NCBI GenBank assembly: GCA_036924285.1
Contig: JAYKYS010000011.1
Location: 7,502,001 to 7,566,000 of the forward strand
From: Asterella californica
Lineage: Eukaryota; Streptophyta; Marchantiopsida; Marchantiales; Aytoniaceae
Direction of reading: 5' to 3'
DNA: 64,000 nt
Shown here: one piece after another, positions 34,814-45,822 of the stretch
Position numbering within the stretch: position 1 is the stretch's first letter
Layout of the letters: the number at the start of each line of letters is the position of its first letter
The notes under the pieces: model-generated
What the model saw: the letters and a program-made list of their open reading frames with translations, nothing else
What the model was told of the DNA's origin: nothing
Databases searched by the model: none
Made by a program: the position numbers and the translations under genes

Positions 34814-34828
34814 CACTATTTGGAGAGA
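34814..34828 (+). repeat. hAT left terminal inverted repeat
   Basis: CACTATTTGGAGAGA; pairs with 40720-40734. Confidence 0.8.
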
Positions 34829-35390
34829 TCCGGCATTTAGTGTCAGACGTTCCGGCAGGTTTTGGATATTTCCAGTCCTCTGTCAATTTCTGAAGGACAA
34901 GGTTCCGTTGTGAAAACTAGGGTTTTCGGAAATAGACTTGTAACTTCTTGGGACTGTCGGACGAAACGCATGTGTGCACATCCATCTTCCCGGAACCGTT
35001 GAAGACTGAAATGTCAAATCGTCGGCTTCCACTCACGTTCAAGTTTGATTCTGCAGGTAAACAGACTGTTCAGTTCGCTTCTGACCAGATATTCTTGGGC
35101 AGTGCACTGTGCATATATCCAGCTGCCGCCATGTGAATAAATTTTGAAGTTGAATGTGACTTGCCTTGCCGCTGGTAACTTGTCCACCATCTGCGTGTTA
35201 GCTTTCCTTCATTTACACAGTAACAGCGTTACATCGATTTCAGAACCTTGGGAGAAGGATCGATCTGAAAGTTGAGGATCAGTTATCGAGGACTAGATAC
35301 GAGGTGTGAGTGATTTGAGAGCTGAGAGTCGAGGCTCATTGAGCTTTTGGTGGGTCTTCTTTATTTTCTGAGTTGGTCGAGAGTCAAGAT

Positions 35391-38231
35391 ATGGAACTTG
35401 ATAGTAGTAGTGCACCTGGTGGCGGCAAGAACAAACGGCAACTAGCATTGTCTGATGTTGGTTTCTTCACACAGTCTAGGTCTAAGAGACCAATCGAGGA
35501 ACATGAGGGTGTGGAAGAGCTTGAGAGTGGAGAGAGTCAGTCTCTAGAGAACCAACGAATGTGGAAAGAGAACTGGATCACCCAATTTCACTGGTTACGT
35601 TTTGATAGGGAGAAGGGTAAGCTTTTCTGTAGAGTTTGTGAGAAGGAAAAATCCAAAAGTCCCTTTGGGACTACGGGGAGTATTAACTTTCGGACCTCTG
35701 CATTTCATGAGCACTCACAATCCTCTGAGCATAAACGATATCTGTATGCTCAGTATGAGGGTTCTAAGGAGATGGAAAAGCATATCAAGGCAGCAAATGC
35801 TACGAGTGAAGAGGCTCTGATGACGTTATTTCGAGCAGCATTCTTTATCGGTTCCAAGAACATATCCTTCCATTCTTTTTCAGAGCTCTATGCACTTTTG
35901 CAGTCTGTGAATACTGTTATAACTAGAGATCTTTATCAGGATGAGAAGGGTTGTGCGTCTATCATTTATGCCATCAGTGAAGTGATTAGACGATCTCTGT
36001 TTGACAATGTTATGAAAAGTGCTTTTTTCGGAGTCATGATGGATGAAAGCACAGACGTGAGTGTGAGAGGTCATCTCGTTATCTTCTTGACGTACTTGGA
36101 AAATGATTCAGTTAAGACATGTTTTGCTGGCCTGGTGGAGACAGAGAGCAAAGACTCTCAATCGATTTTGAACTGTGTAGTTTTGAGACTAACAGAGTGG
36201 GGGCTTGACCTGAAGAAGCTTGTAGCTTTTGGTTCAGATGGTGCTTCAACAATGGTTGGAAAGCATACAGGGGTGGCCGCTCGTTTGAAAGCTAACGTTA
36301 ATCCTTACTTGATCAGTTGTCACTGTATTGCTCACAGAACCAACTTGGCTATTGTTGGTGCAGCTAAACATCCCCTTTGCAAGGAGGAAAGTAAAGAGAT
36401 TGATTCACTTTTGAACTCAGTGGTTTTTTATTTCAAGAAAAGCTCAAAGCGGACGGCTAATCTCACGGTTTTACAGGAGACTATGTTTGACTCAAAGAGA
36501 ACCATGAAGCGCTTTCAGAAAGTGCGGTGGTTGTCAAGGGCTGAGTCTGTGACGACATTGTGTTCTAGTTTAGAATCTGTTCTCTTGTATTTTCGAGACT
36601 CAAATCCAAAGGAAGATGATGGGACTGGCAGAAACTTGTATAATCGGTTACGTTCTTTTCGAGTTATATACGTCTTGCATTTTCTTGCTGACATTTTAAG
36701 TGATCTGGCTGTTCTCAGCAAGATATTCCAGAAGCGAATAGTGGATGTCACCACTGTTGCATCAATTGTGACCTCTACAGTTTCGCACTTACGGCTGAAT
36801 TATCTGTATGAGCAGATTGACTGTAGAGCTGATATTATTTCTTCTTCAGGTTATGCTGTGCTGCCAACATTTGGAAAGACAGGAGGGTTTTTGAGTGGGC
36901 TGCAAAGTCAAATCAGAGGGAACTTATTTCACTCTGTGATCATGGAGCGAGACCTAATAGGTAAAGATCTAGAAGTTGCTGTGAACTTTCAGCGGGCTTT
37001 CACTGATGCAGTGGTCTTGACTTTGCAGGAGCGATTTGAAGATACAGGTGTCTTGGGAGCTTTCCGAATTTTATCACCTCCAGCTATCCCTAAGCCTATC
37101 AGTGGCATAAGAGAATGGGGTGTACTTGAGCTGGAAACTTTATGTGCTCACTTTGGTGAGCCTAAAGTACTACATGGAGTTTCTCAGTCCGCTTTAGTAC
37201 ACAGAGATGACGCCAAGAATGAGTTTTTAGGTTATAAGATCACAGCCTGTAATAAGTGGAGCGCTCACTCTTGCTATGATTTTTTGGCTATTATAGGTCA
37301 GAATGAGTCTTTGAGAAAAATGTATTCTCAACTTGTATGTTCTGTCACAGATTGCCAGAGTACAGTGTGTTAGCACTGCTGAATGTGAGAGAGCCTTCTC
37401 TGTTCAGAATTTAATCAAGACCAAGATTAGAAACAGATTAGGGACCACTCATCTAGATGCTGTGATGACACTGATGATGCAAGGCTCAAAAGAAAATTTG
37501 AACACAGTGCTCCCTGCAGCAATCGAGGTGTGGAAGAAGATTGTGAAATTTAGGTATATCTTTTCAAATCCAGGAGCTTATGTTCAGCTTCCTGGAACTT
37601 CGGTAAGTACTTCTATCAGTAAAGACACCATCTGAAAGTGTTTTCATTTTATTTCCAAGTTTAACAATTTCAACTTGGAATAACTTTAAAGAACTTGCTC
37701 GTTCGAAGTTGATCTGTTTTCTCCTCACAATGAGTTATCCTGATTTGTTCCGTATCTTCTGTCTTCACTTGATCCATTGAGTTGGTCGAATTTTTCGCCT
37801 TCCCTGTTCTTGATAGTGTACAGTTGAAATCTTGCTCTGCGGTCTGTTTCCAGCTTCCCCAGAAATATTCACGATGTTAGAAGAAGACTAATTTCGACAG
37901 TTGAGTCGTTTCTTGAAGCTGTTTGAAACTGAAGTTTGAAATCTGTAAGATTCAGTAGTTGAATTGCATCAGAACTTTAGAATCAGAGGAATTTTGCCTG
38001 ATATCCGTTATAAATCAGAGCGAAACGTTGGAATTTTCATCAGTACTCTACATATTTTCAGATGGTTCCCGCTGGATTCAGTTGCATTTTACTGACTTAG
38101 ATGTCTTTTTGCAGGTCAATTCTTGTCACTTGAAGGATACAGGGGACATCGCAGAGAGAACTGACGTAACGAGTAGAAAAACGAACGAGAACCCTCTTCC
38201 TAATCTAATGCCTACGGCAAGTGTGGCATAA
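35391..38231 (+). CDS. hAT-superfamily transposase with N-terminal zinc finger
   Basis: Cuts and pastes the element in the nucleus. The first ATG of the long frame is 35391 (MELDSSSAPGGG). N-terminus: low-complexity, then a BED/TTF-type zinc finger (FCRVCEKE ... FHEHSQSSEHKRY, residues ~75-115). RNase H-like core: first catalytic Asp in MMDESTDVSVRGHL (Asp ~218), second in AFGSDGASTMVGKH (Asp ~283), followed by the CxxH motif in SCHCIAHRTNLA. The catalytic Glu and dimerisation region, STAECERAFSVQNLIKTKIR, lie at about 37375-37430 in the +1 frame, so there is a 1-nt frameshift near 37330-37335. A good donor GTAAGT at 37603 and acceptor at 38114 would add a final exon (38115-38231, ending TASVA-stop); without splicing the frame stops at 37635. 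It resembles the ZNF862/ZMYM-like hAT group. One lesion, otherwise well preserved. Confidence 0.85.
37643..37666 (+). repeat. 24-bp direct repeat, copy 1
   Basis: Starts TTCATTTTATTTCC and ends AAGTTTAACA; identical to 40307-40330. It lies just after the unspliced transposase stop (37635), inside the candidate last intron. Confidence 0.95.
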
Positions 38232-38242
38232 GCTGTTCATAA

Positions 38243-40328
38243 ATGCCTGTCGAGTTGAAGGATAAGTATCCCTTCTCCGTGGATACTTGGTCTCTTCTTT
38301 CCAGAAAGAAAGAGCATCATTTCTTGACGCATGCACACAGTGATCATACCTCTAGAATAGAGTCGTTTGTACGACGTCGCATCTACTGCACCGATATTAC
38401 TCGACTTCTTCTGTTGCGGCGGTTTCCAAAGGTGAGAATCTTGTGCTTTTGACTGATAACACGAACTTCCTGCATGAATAAAGTGCATTTGTTTTATGGA
38501 TAACGCATCATGTACTGTACAATAGTATCTTGACCTTATTTGGACGAACATTGTCCACTTCAGTTTCTGATTTATCATCCCGGCTATGATACTTTTAAAT
38601 TCTCATTGAGGTGATTTAAGCCTTATACTTCTGATGAATGTGTGTCGTATCATTTGCTGCTTTGGACTTTGTAAGAGAAGATCGTGAACAAAACGTTTGA
38701 CTCCAGCTGTGAAACTCTTATTTGGCATTTCCTGATAAGGGCTTGTGTTTCTTCAGCTCGGGTCTGCTGAGTTTATCATCCTTGAGATTGGGGACACCAA
38801 ATTAATTCTTGACGATGTGGATTCCTTCACTGTAACGGCTTTAGATGCAAATCACTGTCCAGGTAAACTAACTTTCTCCAGTTAATGTCTGTGTCTCGTT
38901 CCATCTAAAATTAACTCAGTACATTGGGCGCAGCTCTCAAGCTGTTCATAACCGTGCTATAGATGCAATTGATTTTCTAATTTGCACCTATGCCTGTGCT
39001 TTCAGGGCAATTATGCTCCTCTTTGAGGGCAACTTCGGCAATGTGTTACATACTGGAGACTGTCGTTTAACTGATGACTGCTTGGGTAAGATTTTGGGGA
39101 AGTACAAAGTCCAACAATGCGTGCTTGATTGTGTTTACCTGGACTGCACTTTCGGGAAGGAGCATATACGTATACCTTCGAAGCGAGAAGCTTTTCAGCA
39201 AGTAAGTTAATAGGTACTGAAGTTCTTGTCAGTGAAGTAGTCCGGCCGTATTAGTCCCCCTCGTGTTTCTTGAGAAGTGGTGTGTAACGGTGAGTTGACA
39301 CAACAGGTTACCGCATGTGCAGTAGGGGACATTGGAACCTATGAATGACTTCCGTTGTCCGTTGGTGGTTCCTCCGAGCAGGTACAACAGTGTATACTGA
39401 ACCATCCTAAGGCACCCATCGTCTATCTGGCCTGTGATCTGCTTGGGCAAGAAAATCTTCTGAGTGATCTGGTTATGTACTTCAGATGTAAGATCTTTGT
39501 AGACAAGAATCTTCTGCCTGATTACTATGCCGATCTGAAGCTGGTTATTTCTGATCTCCTTACTGAGGATCCTCAGTCGACTAAATTTCATGTGAGTTCG
39601 TTCCTCTGCTTTCTGGAACGGTTGCTGAATATAATTTGGACACTCAATTTTTTACACGAGCAGTTGCTTGCCTCTGACTGGAAGAAAGTGTAATGCGAAG
39701 TAATGCGAGTTTTGTTTGACCTCTCAACAGGGTGTGTGAAGGTTTTCCCAAACTTTATGAAAGAGCAAAAGTCAAGTTCATGGAGGCCCACAAACTGAAA
39801 CAGGAAGAGCCCCTCTTTATTCGCCCTTCTGCTCAGTGGTACATGTACGGGGAAAGGTTGGAAGGTGCAGGATGTGGCATGATCGTGGGCGTTGCTCTCA
39901 AGAGACCAACTGCCCAAAGGCATCGTACACTTCCTGCACCAAAAGCAGCCGAGAAAGATCAGTATGGCATATGGCATGTATGTTACTCCGCTCACTCCTC
40001 CCGATCAGAACTGGAGAGAGCCATGGAGGCTCTTTGGCCAAAGGAGGTTATTTCTACCACTCCTCATTGTCATGCAAAAGAGGTCATGAGTGGAAGAGCC
40101 GGATTGTATCATATAGATATGAGTGAAGCGCCAAATGTAGAACTTTCATTGTCATATAGGGACTGTTCAAGCGTCCTGTGTGAGCCTCATAAGGATGGAG
40201 AAGTGTTAAAGATCTCAACAGAGGTCTCATGCACGAGACCACTCACTAGTTCTAGTCCATGCAAGAAAGTCCCTTCTGATATTACTATGGAAGGAAATTT
40301 AAAGAATTCATTTTATTTCCAAGTTTAA
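38243..40328 (+). CDS. SNM1: SNM1-family (MBL/beta-CASP) DNA nuclease, transposon-borne
   Basis: SNM1/DCLRE1 enzymes are metal-dependent nucleases acting on DNA ends, crosslinks and hairpins. Exons: 38243-38431, 38757-38862, 39006-39201 (or from 38963), 39382-39595, 39731-40328. Exon 1 (63 codons) holds MPVELKDKYPFSVDTWSLLS and the metal-binding HxHxDH in LTHAHSDHTS (His30, His32, Asp34, His35). Exon 2 ends ALDANHCPG (motif III His), exon 3 has VLHTGDCRL (motif IV Asp) and VYLDCTFG, exon 4 the beta-CASP APIVYLACDLLGQE, and exon 5 GIWHVCYSAHSSRSELERAM and PKEVISTTPHC. It is closest in pattern to plant Apollo/SNM1-like proteins. The standard exon 2/3 splice is off by one nt; using the AG at 38962 restores frame but adds 14 residues. 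The last five codons and stop fall inside a 24-bp repeat shared with the transposase end. AATAAA at 40614 may serve polyadenylation. Confidence 0.85.
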
Positions 40329-40330
40329 CA
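40307..40330 (+). repeat. 24-bp direct repeat, copy 2
   Basis: Exact copy of 37643-37666; overlaps the final codons and stop of the SNM1 gene. Weak similarity continues a few bases downstream (ATTTCA against GTGTCA). Confidence 0.95.
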
Positions 40331-40719
40331 GTGTCATTCTTTAAATTTTGTGTTAGTATGTATGTTTTCTATCAGCTTTCTGTTCTGTACAGTTTCAAAA
40401 TTTTTATAAGCTTCAGACTGAGTTCGCATTCTGTGCTGTTCACAGAGTTAGCAAAACCTCAATGAAAATCTCACAAAGTAGCAAAACCTCATTTTTCCGG
40501 CTCTAAACAAGAAGTAACGGAAAAAAACCATGTGAAAGAAAAGTTTCAAGGAAGAAAAAACACTGGATTTACAACCAGTCGGAAATGCAAATGGCCGAAA
40601 AAATATTTACGGGAATAAAACTGACAACATTAATAGTGAAGCGGCTGTCTTCTGGTGAATAATATAATCGTCCGTAGAAACGTGAAAGAAGACGTAAATC
40701 AAGCAAGTTTTCAGATATT

Positions 40720-40734
40720 TCTCCCCGAACAGTG
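40720..40734 (-). repeat. hAT right terminal inverted repeat
   Basis: TCTCCCCGAACAGTG on the + strand; reverse complement CACTGTTCGGGGAGA matches the left end at 12 of 15 bases. Confidence 0.8.
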
Positions 40735-40742
40735 CTCTGGAA
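40735..40742. repeat. hAT target-site duplication, right copy
   Basis: CTCTGGAA, identical to 34806-34813. Confidence 0.8.
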
Positions 40743-41176
40743 GCTCTGGAAGCCAACCTCCGCACCACGGAGAAGATTACCACGTAAAGATGGAAGCTTC
40801 TGCTCCTATCAATGAGTTGGCACAGCTGCGGAAGAGCAACCAAGAGTTGCGGATGCAACTTCAGCAGCGAGAGCAGGAAGTTCTACGGATAAGATGTAAG
40901 TTAACTGATCTGGCAGAAGAGAAGAAGACTTGGAGTGCACAGCGGGAAGTCGTGGAAGCCAAGGCTGCAAAGGAGAAGAAGCAGCGAGTAGAAGCAGAAG
41001 CCCGAGGGAAAGAGATTATGACACACATGAGAGAAGCGCTTCGGAAGAAGTTTAACTTCACTGAGGGAAGGAAGCTTCTGACCCTAGCTCGTACATGGGA
41101 TGACGCTTCCAAGGAGATGTTGATGGACTGCAAGGAGAACATGTTCCGCTACTTGATCGACATGTCGAGGATTTGA
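40743..41176 (+). pseudogene. Family B gag coiled-coil, right part
   Basis: The first codons continue the left flank (ALEANLRTTEK); after a frame change a long coiled coil follows: INELAQLRKSNQELRMQLQQ, QREQEVLRIRCKL, then REALRKKFNFTEGRKLLTLA. 40915-41190 matches 29757-30030. It runs straight into LTR-like repeat Y. Probably a gag or linker protein of family B, function unknown. Confidence 0.65.
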
Positions 41177-41227
41177 AGACTCTCTACGGTCTTCCCTTGG
41201 TTCCCACCAATGCAGCTATGTCTTCAT

Positions 41228-42150
41228 TCCCTCTCTCCCTTGCTCATCTTCCCATCTTCACTCTTTCTTCTATCTGATTTCTGAAGCTTCTTTTGAGTAT
41301 CATTGAATGAGAATATCCTTGTAGTGATGCCGGAAGACCATTTTCTGAGGCAGAAGCTTGGGAAGGCTACAAGGGGCATACACCCTGTGATTAATCTAAT
41401 CCTTTGGAAAATTGTAAGAGCAATGTGTGATAGAGAATAGTAATTTGGCATCTACGAAGCATAGATCATTTTCTGGAGGTGTCAGAACCCGAGTTGAACC
41501 TCCAGAAGCCGAGAATTGCTTTTGGAAGCTTATGTGGGAAGACTAGAAGCCGTGACTTGGAAGCAAAAATCATCTTCCCGGACTTCTCAATGGATGTTTG
41601 TGTTGTATTTTGAGTATTAGTTGTATGTTATGGTCCATAGCACCTTCTGAAGGATCTGGGAGCCACGTGGTTTTGTGAGAAGACAGGATTTCTAGACAAA
41701 ACTTGAGTGTTTGTGAGTTTGGACAGATCTTAGAACTTAGAGCAGCATAACTAGTGTAAATCTTCTTGTGGAATGAAATCTTCTATGCTACAATGAGCTA
41801 AAGGAGAAATCCTGACACACTACATATAGTAACCTCGTATTTTTATGCCGCTGCCGAGGATTTTATCTTAGTAACGACTGTTCTAAGCTTCCTGGATTTG
41901 TGTGTCAGTAGTTGGTTACAATGAGACTAACTTGGATTGAATTTTAGTGTGATGTGGAACTCTATCTTGTTGAAAAGACAAGAACCGCAGCCAAAAGCTG
42001 ATGAGAGACATCAAGGAGAATTGGAAGAGACTGCTTCTCCGCTTCCAAGCGCTTCTTGGAAGACTTGATCTTACAAGGATAGAAGTCTGCAGTCGAGTGC
42101 AACATGAAGTAAAGAGGAAGACATTCCGGACATGTGGATATCTCGCCGAA
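41228..42150 (+). repeat. LTR-like repeat Y (family B), longest copy
   Basis: Matches 31436-31990 (first ~600 bp) and, inverted, 1135-1655 (last ~590 bp). Taken together with the gag following it in the minus-strand copy, this is probably the LTR plus leader of family B. It marks the right edge of the transposon nest. Confidence 0.78.
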
Positions 42151-45100
42151 TTGCAATTATGTGAGATAGACTTTACATGCAACTGATTGTTAGTGGAATA
42201 CTAAGGTGGATATGTTACAACTGACTGCTAAAATGTTCATTGTGTTAAGAAGGTATTGAGGTAGTCAGAAACTGCAAACAATTCATGTTGTCTTTCATCT
42301 CTTTTCTTGTATCCGTTCATCAGATGAGTGCATCATCTATTGTAATGTATTCATATATTTTATCTAAGGTCTATGTCGAGTTTCTATGTGTAATTGTCTC
42401 TCTTAGTCCGTCAATTGCATTATTGGGGTCTTCTTTTTCATCAATATGCATATATATGTGTTCGATTTGTTGTCAAAAAGTGATGTTTTATATGTTTTAA
42501 GATCTTCCGTACGGATTCAAAAAAGATATCCATATATGATGTATATTGAATGTTGCATAAGTTGTTGTGGAAAAATAGAGTACTTACATGATCCCAACAT
42601 ACCATTTAAACACGTGCAGAAACTGCGCAAGGTGAAAAAAGACTTTTGTATCTATTATATTATATGACTCTTGACAAAATATTGTAATAAGTTAATTCTA
42701 CTTTGTTCTTCGTGTCGGATGCACCGAATAACATGTCAGCAATCATAGTCTCGTAAATATTTTTCAGCCAAGTGTTACGATGTTATTCCTTCTCGTTCTT
42801 AAGACAATAGCATGTCATCTCGACGTAAGTGTGAAGACTAATGTTCATAAGTGATTTCATGCATACTTCAACTCCGACTGATCTACTCTCACCAGCATAA
42901 AGCTACACTGATTCTCTTCTTCATCACCAAAGAATTCTTTGCTCACACAGAAATACTCTTTAGAAGTGGTTGTTGAGCAATTTCCACCTCTGTCACCATA
43001 GAATCTAATGAAATAGCACTACATGTGCAAGAAAGTCACCAAAGGGAGGAAAAAATCCAGTTCTAAGTCCACCTCACTCTCTCATGTTATGACAAATAGC
43101 TTAAGGTTTTTGTTAAGAGTTGTTTTTTTTAACTCTTGACTTCTTTGCATAGAACATCAAGACACTTGGGTTGCAAGATGGGGACAAAATAAGTGTTGCT
43201 TGCAATGATCTAATACAATGCACACCCATCGAATGGACCAGATACTATACATAGCACAATGAGTTTCAATCTCTCAATGTTGGTATGTACAAAGCAGCGA
43301 GGATAAATGAACATTTGGGAAGCATTATCCTACATCTCCAGTCAATGACCATTGTCAATAGTTCCAAAGTATATGTATGGATCAGCAAAGCTATATAAAC
43401 TTGAGCAACCTTTACAAAATTGGTGTATGATAAGAATTTTGGCTTCTTCCTAGATAATTATTTTCCAAATATAAATAACACACTTTTGAGTTCTAGTTGA
43501 AGTTGAGTATAGGTTGTTTGGAGTCAAAGAGACCACTAAGCGAAGAAGACGAGAGATGAACATCATCAATACTACACAACAAATCCACGTCAAGAGATTG
43601 ATAAAATTTTTGTTAGTTTGAAATTGGACAAAGCGAATGAACGAGAGGAGAAATGATAGTAGTAGGAATATGATCGGCTGAACAAGAGAATGCATGGAGA
43701 AGAAGACGAAGTGGAGCCAAGAGGTGTGGATGCATTATCATGGACAATGGTGCACTCCTTACTGCAAGAATGCTCAATAGTTTTGATGGATGAGAGAGTA
43801 ATGAAAAACATGTGCATGTCGTCTTGTCTGAACTAAAGTCCACTCCTAGTGACCCACTGCTCAACTAAAAGATCTAGTGCTGATAAAAGTGATATAGTCA
43901 ACATAGTCTGATTTCATCTAAACATTAACGATAAAAATATGAGGTTGTAAAACCATAGTTCATGATCCAACGGACAAATTATCCATTGTCTTGTAGTCGA
44001 AATGCCGCCATGCTGCAAATATGAAGAACAAAAAGCTCATAACCCATTGATAAGTCCTCATGAAACATCGACAAGTACTTTGAACACAAATGTGACGGCT
44101 AGTGCGAAACACAACTAGTGAGCATAGATATAAACATAACATAAAGACAAAAGCAATGAGCAAGCAATAATATAATATAGTAGCATGAATATTGTGGTTG
44201 TCCAATAAAGGAGCAAAGAGCTTGAAAAGAAAAGAAAAGAAAAGAAATCTTATTATGTGATATCATGGCAGATAAAGTGATAATTTGAGAATCTTTAAGA
44301 AAGCAAACAAGATGGAACCTGCAACTAAAGATAATGATAGCGGTTACAATATAAAGACATGCGTCTAAAGACAGAGCTTCGAGCGCACGACAGCTATCAT
44401 AAGCAGTTTATTACCGCAAGGACAAGCTATCCACATGAGCTATTTATAATCTATCAAGAGCCGAGCAGTCTTAGAGCTCTCCACATGGACACTATAAAAA
44501 TACATAAAATATAAATTAAGTACACCAAAACCACATTTTACTTTATATAAAGTTATATTGAACAAATAGTGTTATTTCATTTAAATATATTTTAATTTGT
44601 GATAAAATCTTTCCTTTTGAAAGAGTTCGAACATTAATTAGAAAATATGTATATTCCTCTTCTGAACTTGTAAGAGATGAATAAGCTTAAGTGACCATAT
44701 AAAGAGGAGAGTTGATATTAGAATGTGCTTCACACTCCGAGCATATGTACAAGTAGAAGAAGAAAGTAGAGAAAGTGTATGAGGCGTCCGACAAAGTGCA
44801 GGCTGTCCTCACACGATAATCTCCCCATGGACACCAAATCACTTTGAATCCATTAAGAGACAAATCCAAGCCTGAAAACAAGGCAGCACCAGAAAGAGAT
44901 CCACAGCCGTGGTTGTACCGTAAGCTGCATCAAGATCCCTTGTATGGCATATTGGAGTCATGAGTCATGACATACTTGTGATCAGCATTTGGATGCATCT
45001 TCATCATCATCCTCAGTCGACCAGCTGACGAGCGGTACAGACAGTACAGTAGAGAACCGGACAGGATACGTTAGCCAATTGTCCTGCCAGTCATCAGACT

Positions 45101-45822
45101 CTCTACTATGTAGGCAATAGAATGCGGGGCTCGAACGAGAGATGTTTGCCACCCCGTTCCACCGATTATGCCAGCAGAAACGAATGGGCTTATGCTTGTG
45201 AGTCCCAATACGAGATTCAGCGGCAGCACAGGTGATTACCCATCTCCCAAAATGAGCTACAGGCGTGGCGGCAACAGCGAAGATGATCAAGTATAAGGGT
45301 ATGCAGATGAGACATCACTTCATCTTTTTAACCTTAGAGATATACAGATCGACAGCTTTGGAGTTCGACGTCTTCTTCCGAGATTGTGCTAGAGCTTACC
45401 ATGAGAAGCGCCAGAGGTACCACTTTCTCTTTCTTTTTGCACTATGTTTTTTAGACAGCGAGTTTCTATTGCTCTACAGAGAGCTTTAGCAGTTGCGATC
45501 CACAAGAGAGCAAATGCAGTAAGTGATGCTACTTCATGTGCACCTGTTGTATGCAGGAGTTTTGACTTATTCTGTGTGACATTATAAAGACGATGGACGA
45601 CCTTAGAACCACTGATAGTGGAGCTTAACCTCGATGTTCTTCCCTTTGGTGTGTTAGTTGCTCGGCCCTTCGGGTCATTCTTTCTCTTGTAAGGCTTGAT
45701 GGTGTCTTTCCATCCGTTAGCTATTCATTGCTTCTCGTGTGCTTCTTATGCTTGTGTAACCACGCAACAGTACTAGTGTATCCTAGTTTCGTCACTTCGT
45801 TACATGTTTGAATGAATTTCCT
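42151..45822. other. AT-rich region, no gene recognised
   Basis: I see no recognisable protein domain on either strand. Visible structures: an imperfect hairpin GTTAAGAGTT/AACTCTTGAC around an oligo-T (about 43112-43140) and an (AAAAG)n microsatellite at about 44225-44248. Minus-strand frames at 44881-44687 and 45290-44982 are moderately long but start without ATG and match nothing I know. Confidence 0.5.

Larger units (their letters stand above)
34814..40734 (+). mobile_element. hAT DNA transposon carrying an SNM1-family nuclease gene
   Basis: 5,921 bp bounded by terminal inverted repeats CACTATTTGGAGAGA (34814-34828) and its imperfect inverse TCTCCCCGAACAGTG (40720-40734), 12 of 15 matching with only transitions as differences, and by the 8-bp direct repeat CTCTGGAA. 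Both flanks are the same kind of family B gag coding sequence and join in frame when the insertion is removed. Inside, on the + strand, are a hAT transposase (35391-38231) and an SNM1-type metallo-beta-lactamase/beta-CASP gene (38243-40328). About 575 bp of 5' and 400 bp of 3' non-coding sequence complete it. I know of no described hAT family with this cargo, but I could not search. Confidence 0.82.

Noticed and set aside
37336..37351. A 16-nt GT-AG intron in the hAT transposase
   Set aside because: Too short to splice, and keeping most of the bases gives the expected spacing before STAECER; a one-base frameshift explains it better.
38243..40328. SNM1 as an ordinary host gene next to, not inside, a hAT element
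   Set aside because: The same family of retroelement coding sequence flanks both 34813 and 40743 in one continuous frame, and inverted repeats and the 8-bp duplication sit at exactly these points. I still list how to refute this.
34814..40734. CACTA (En/Spm) transposon, because the left end begins CACTA
   Set aside because: CACTA elements make 3-bp duplications and encode a different transposase; here the duplication is 8 bp and the transposase has hAT motifs.
43450..43864. Minus-strand frames at 43.45-43.86 kb as a gene
   Set aside because: Overlapping short frames with low-complexity Ser/Leu-rich composition, no splice pattern or motif.
44221..44250. Possible repeat array at AAAAGAAAAG
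   Set aside because: Just a short (AAAAG)n microsatellite; no spacers or regular units, and no CRISPR array is expected in this genome.
45115..45195. tRNA-like stretch on the minus strand (TCTCGTTCGAGCCCCGC)
   Set aside because: It resembles a T-arm but I could not build acceptor, D and anticodon stems around it.
45265..45489. Plus-strand frame with a MAATAKMIKY-like start
   Set aside because: The start is GTG, not ATG, and no homologous family is apparent.
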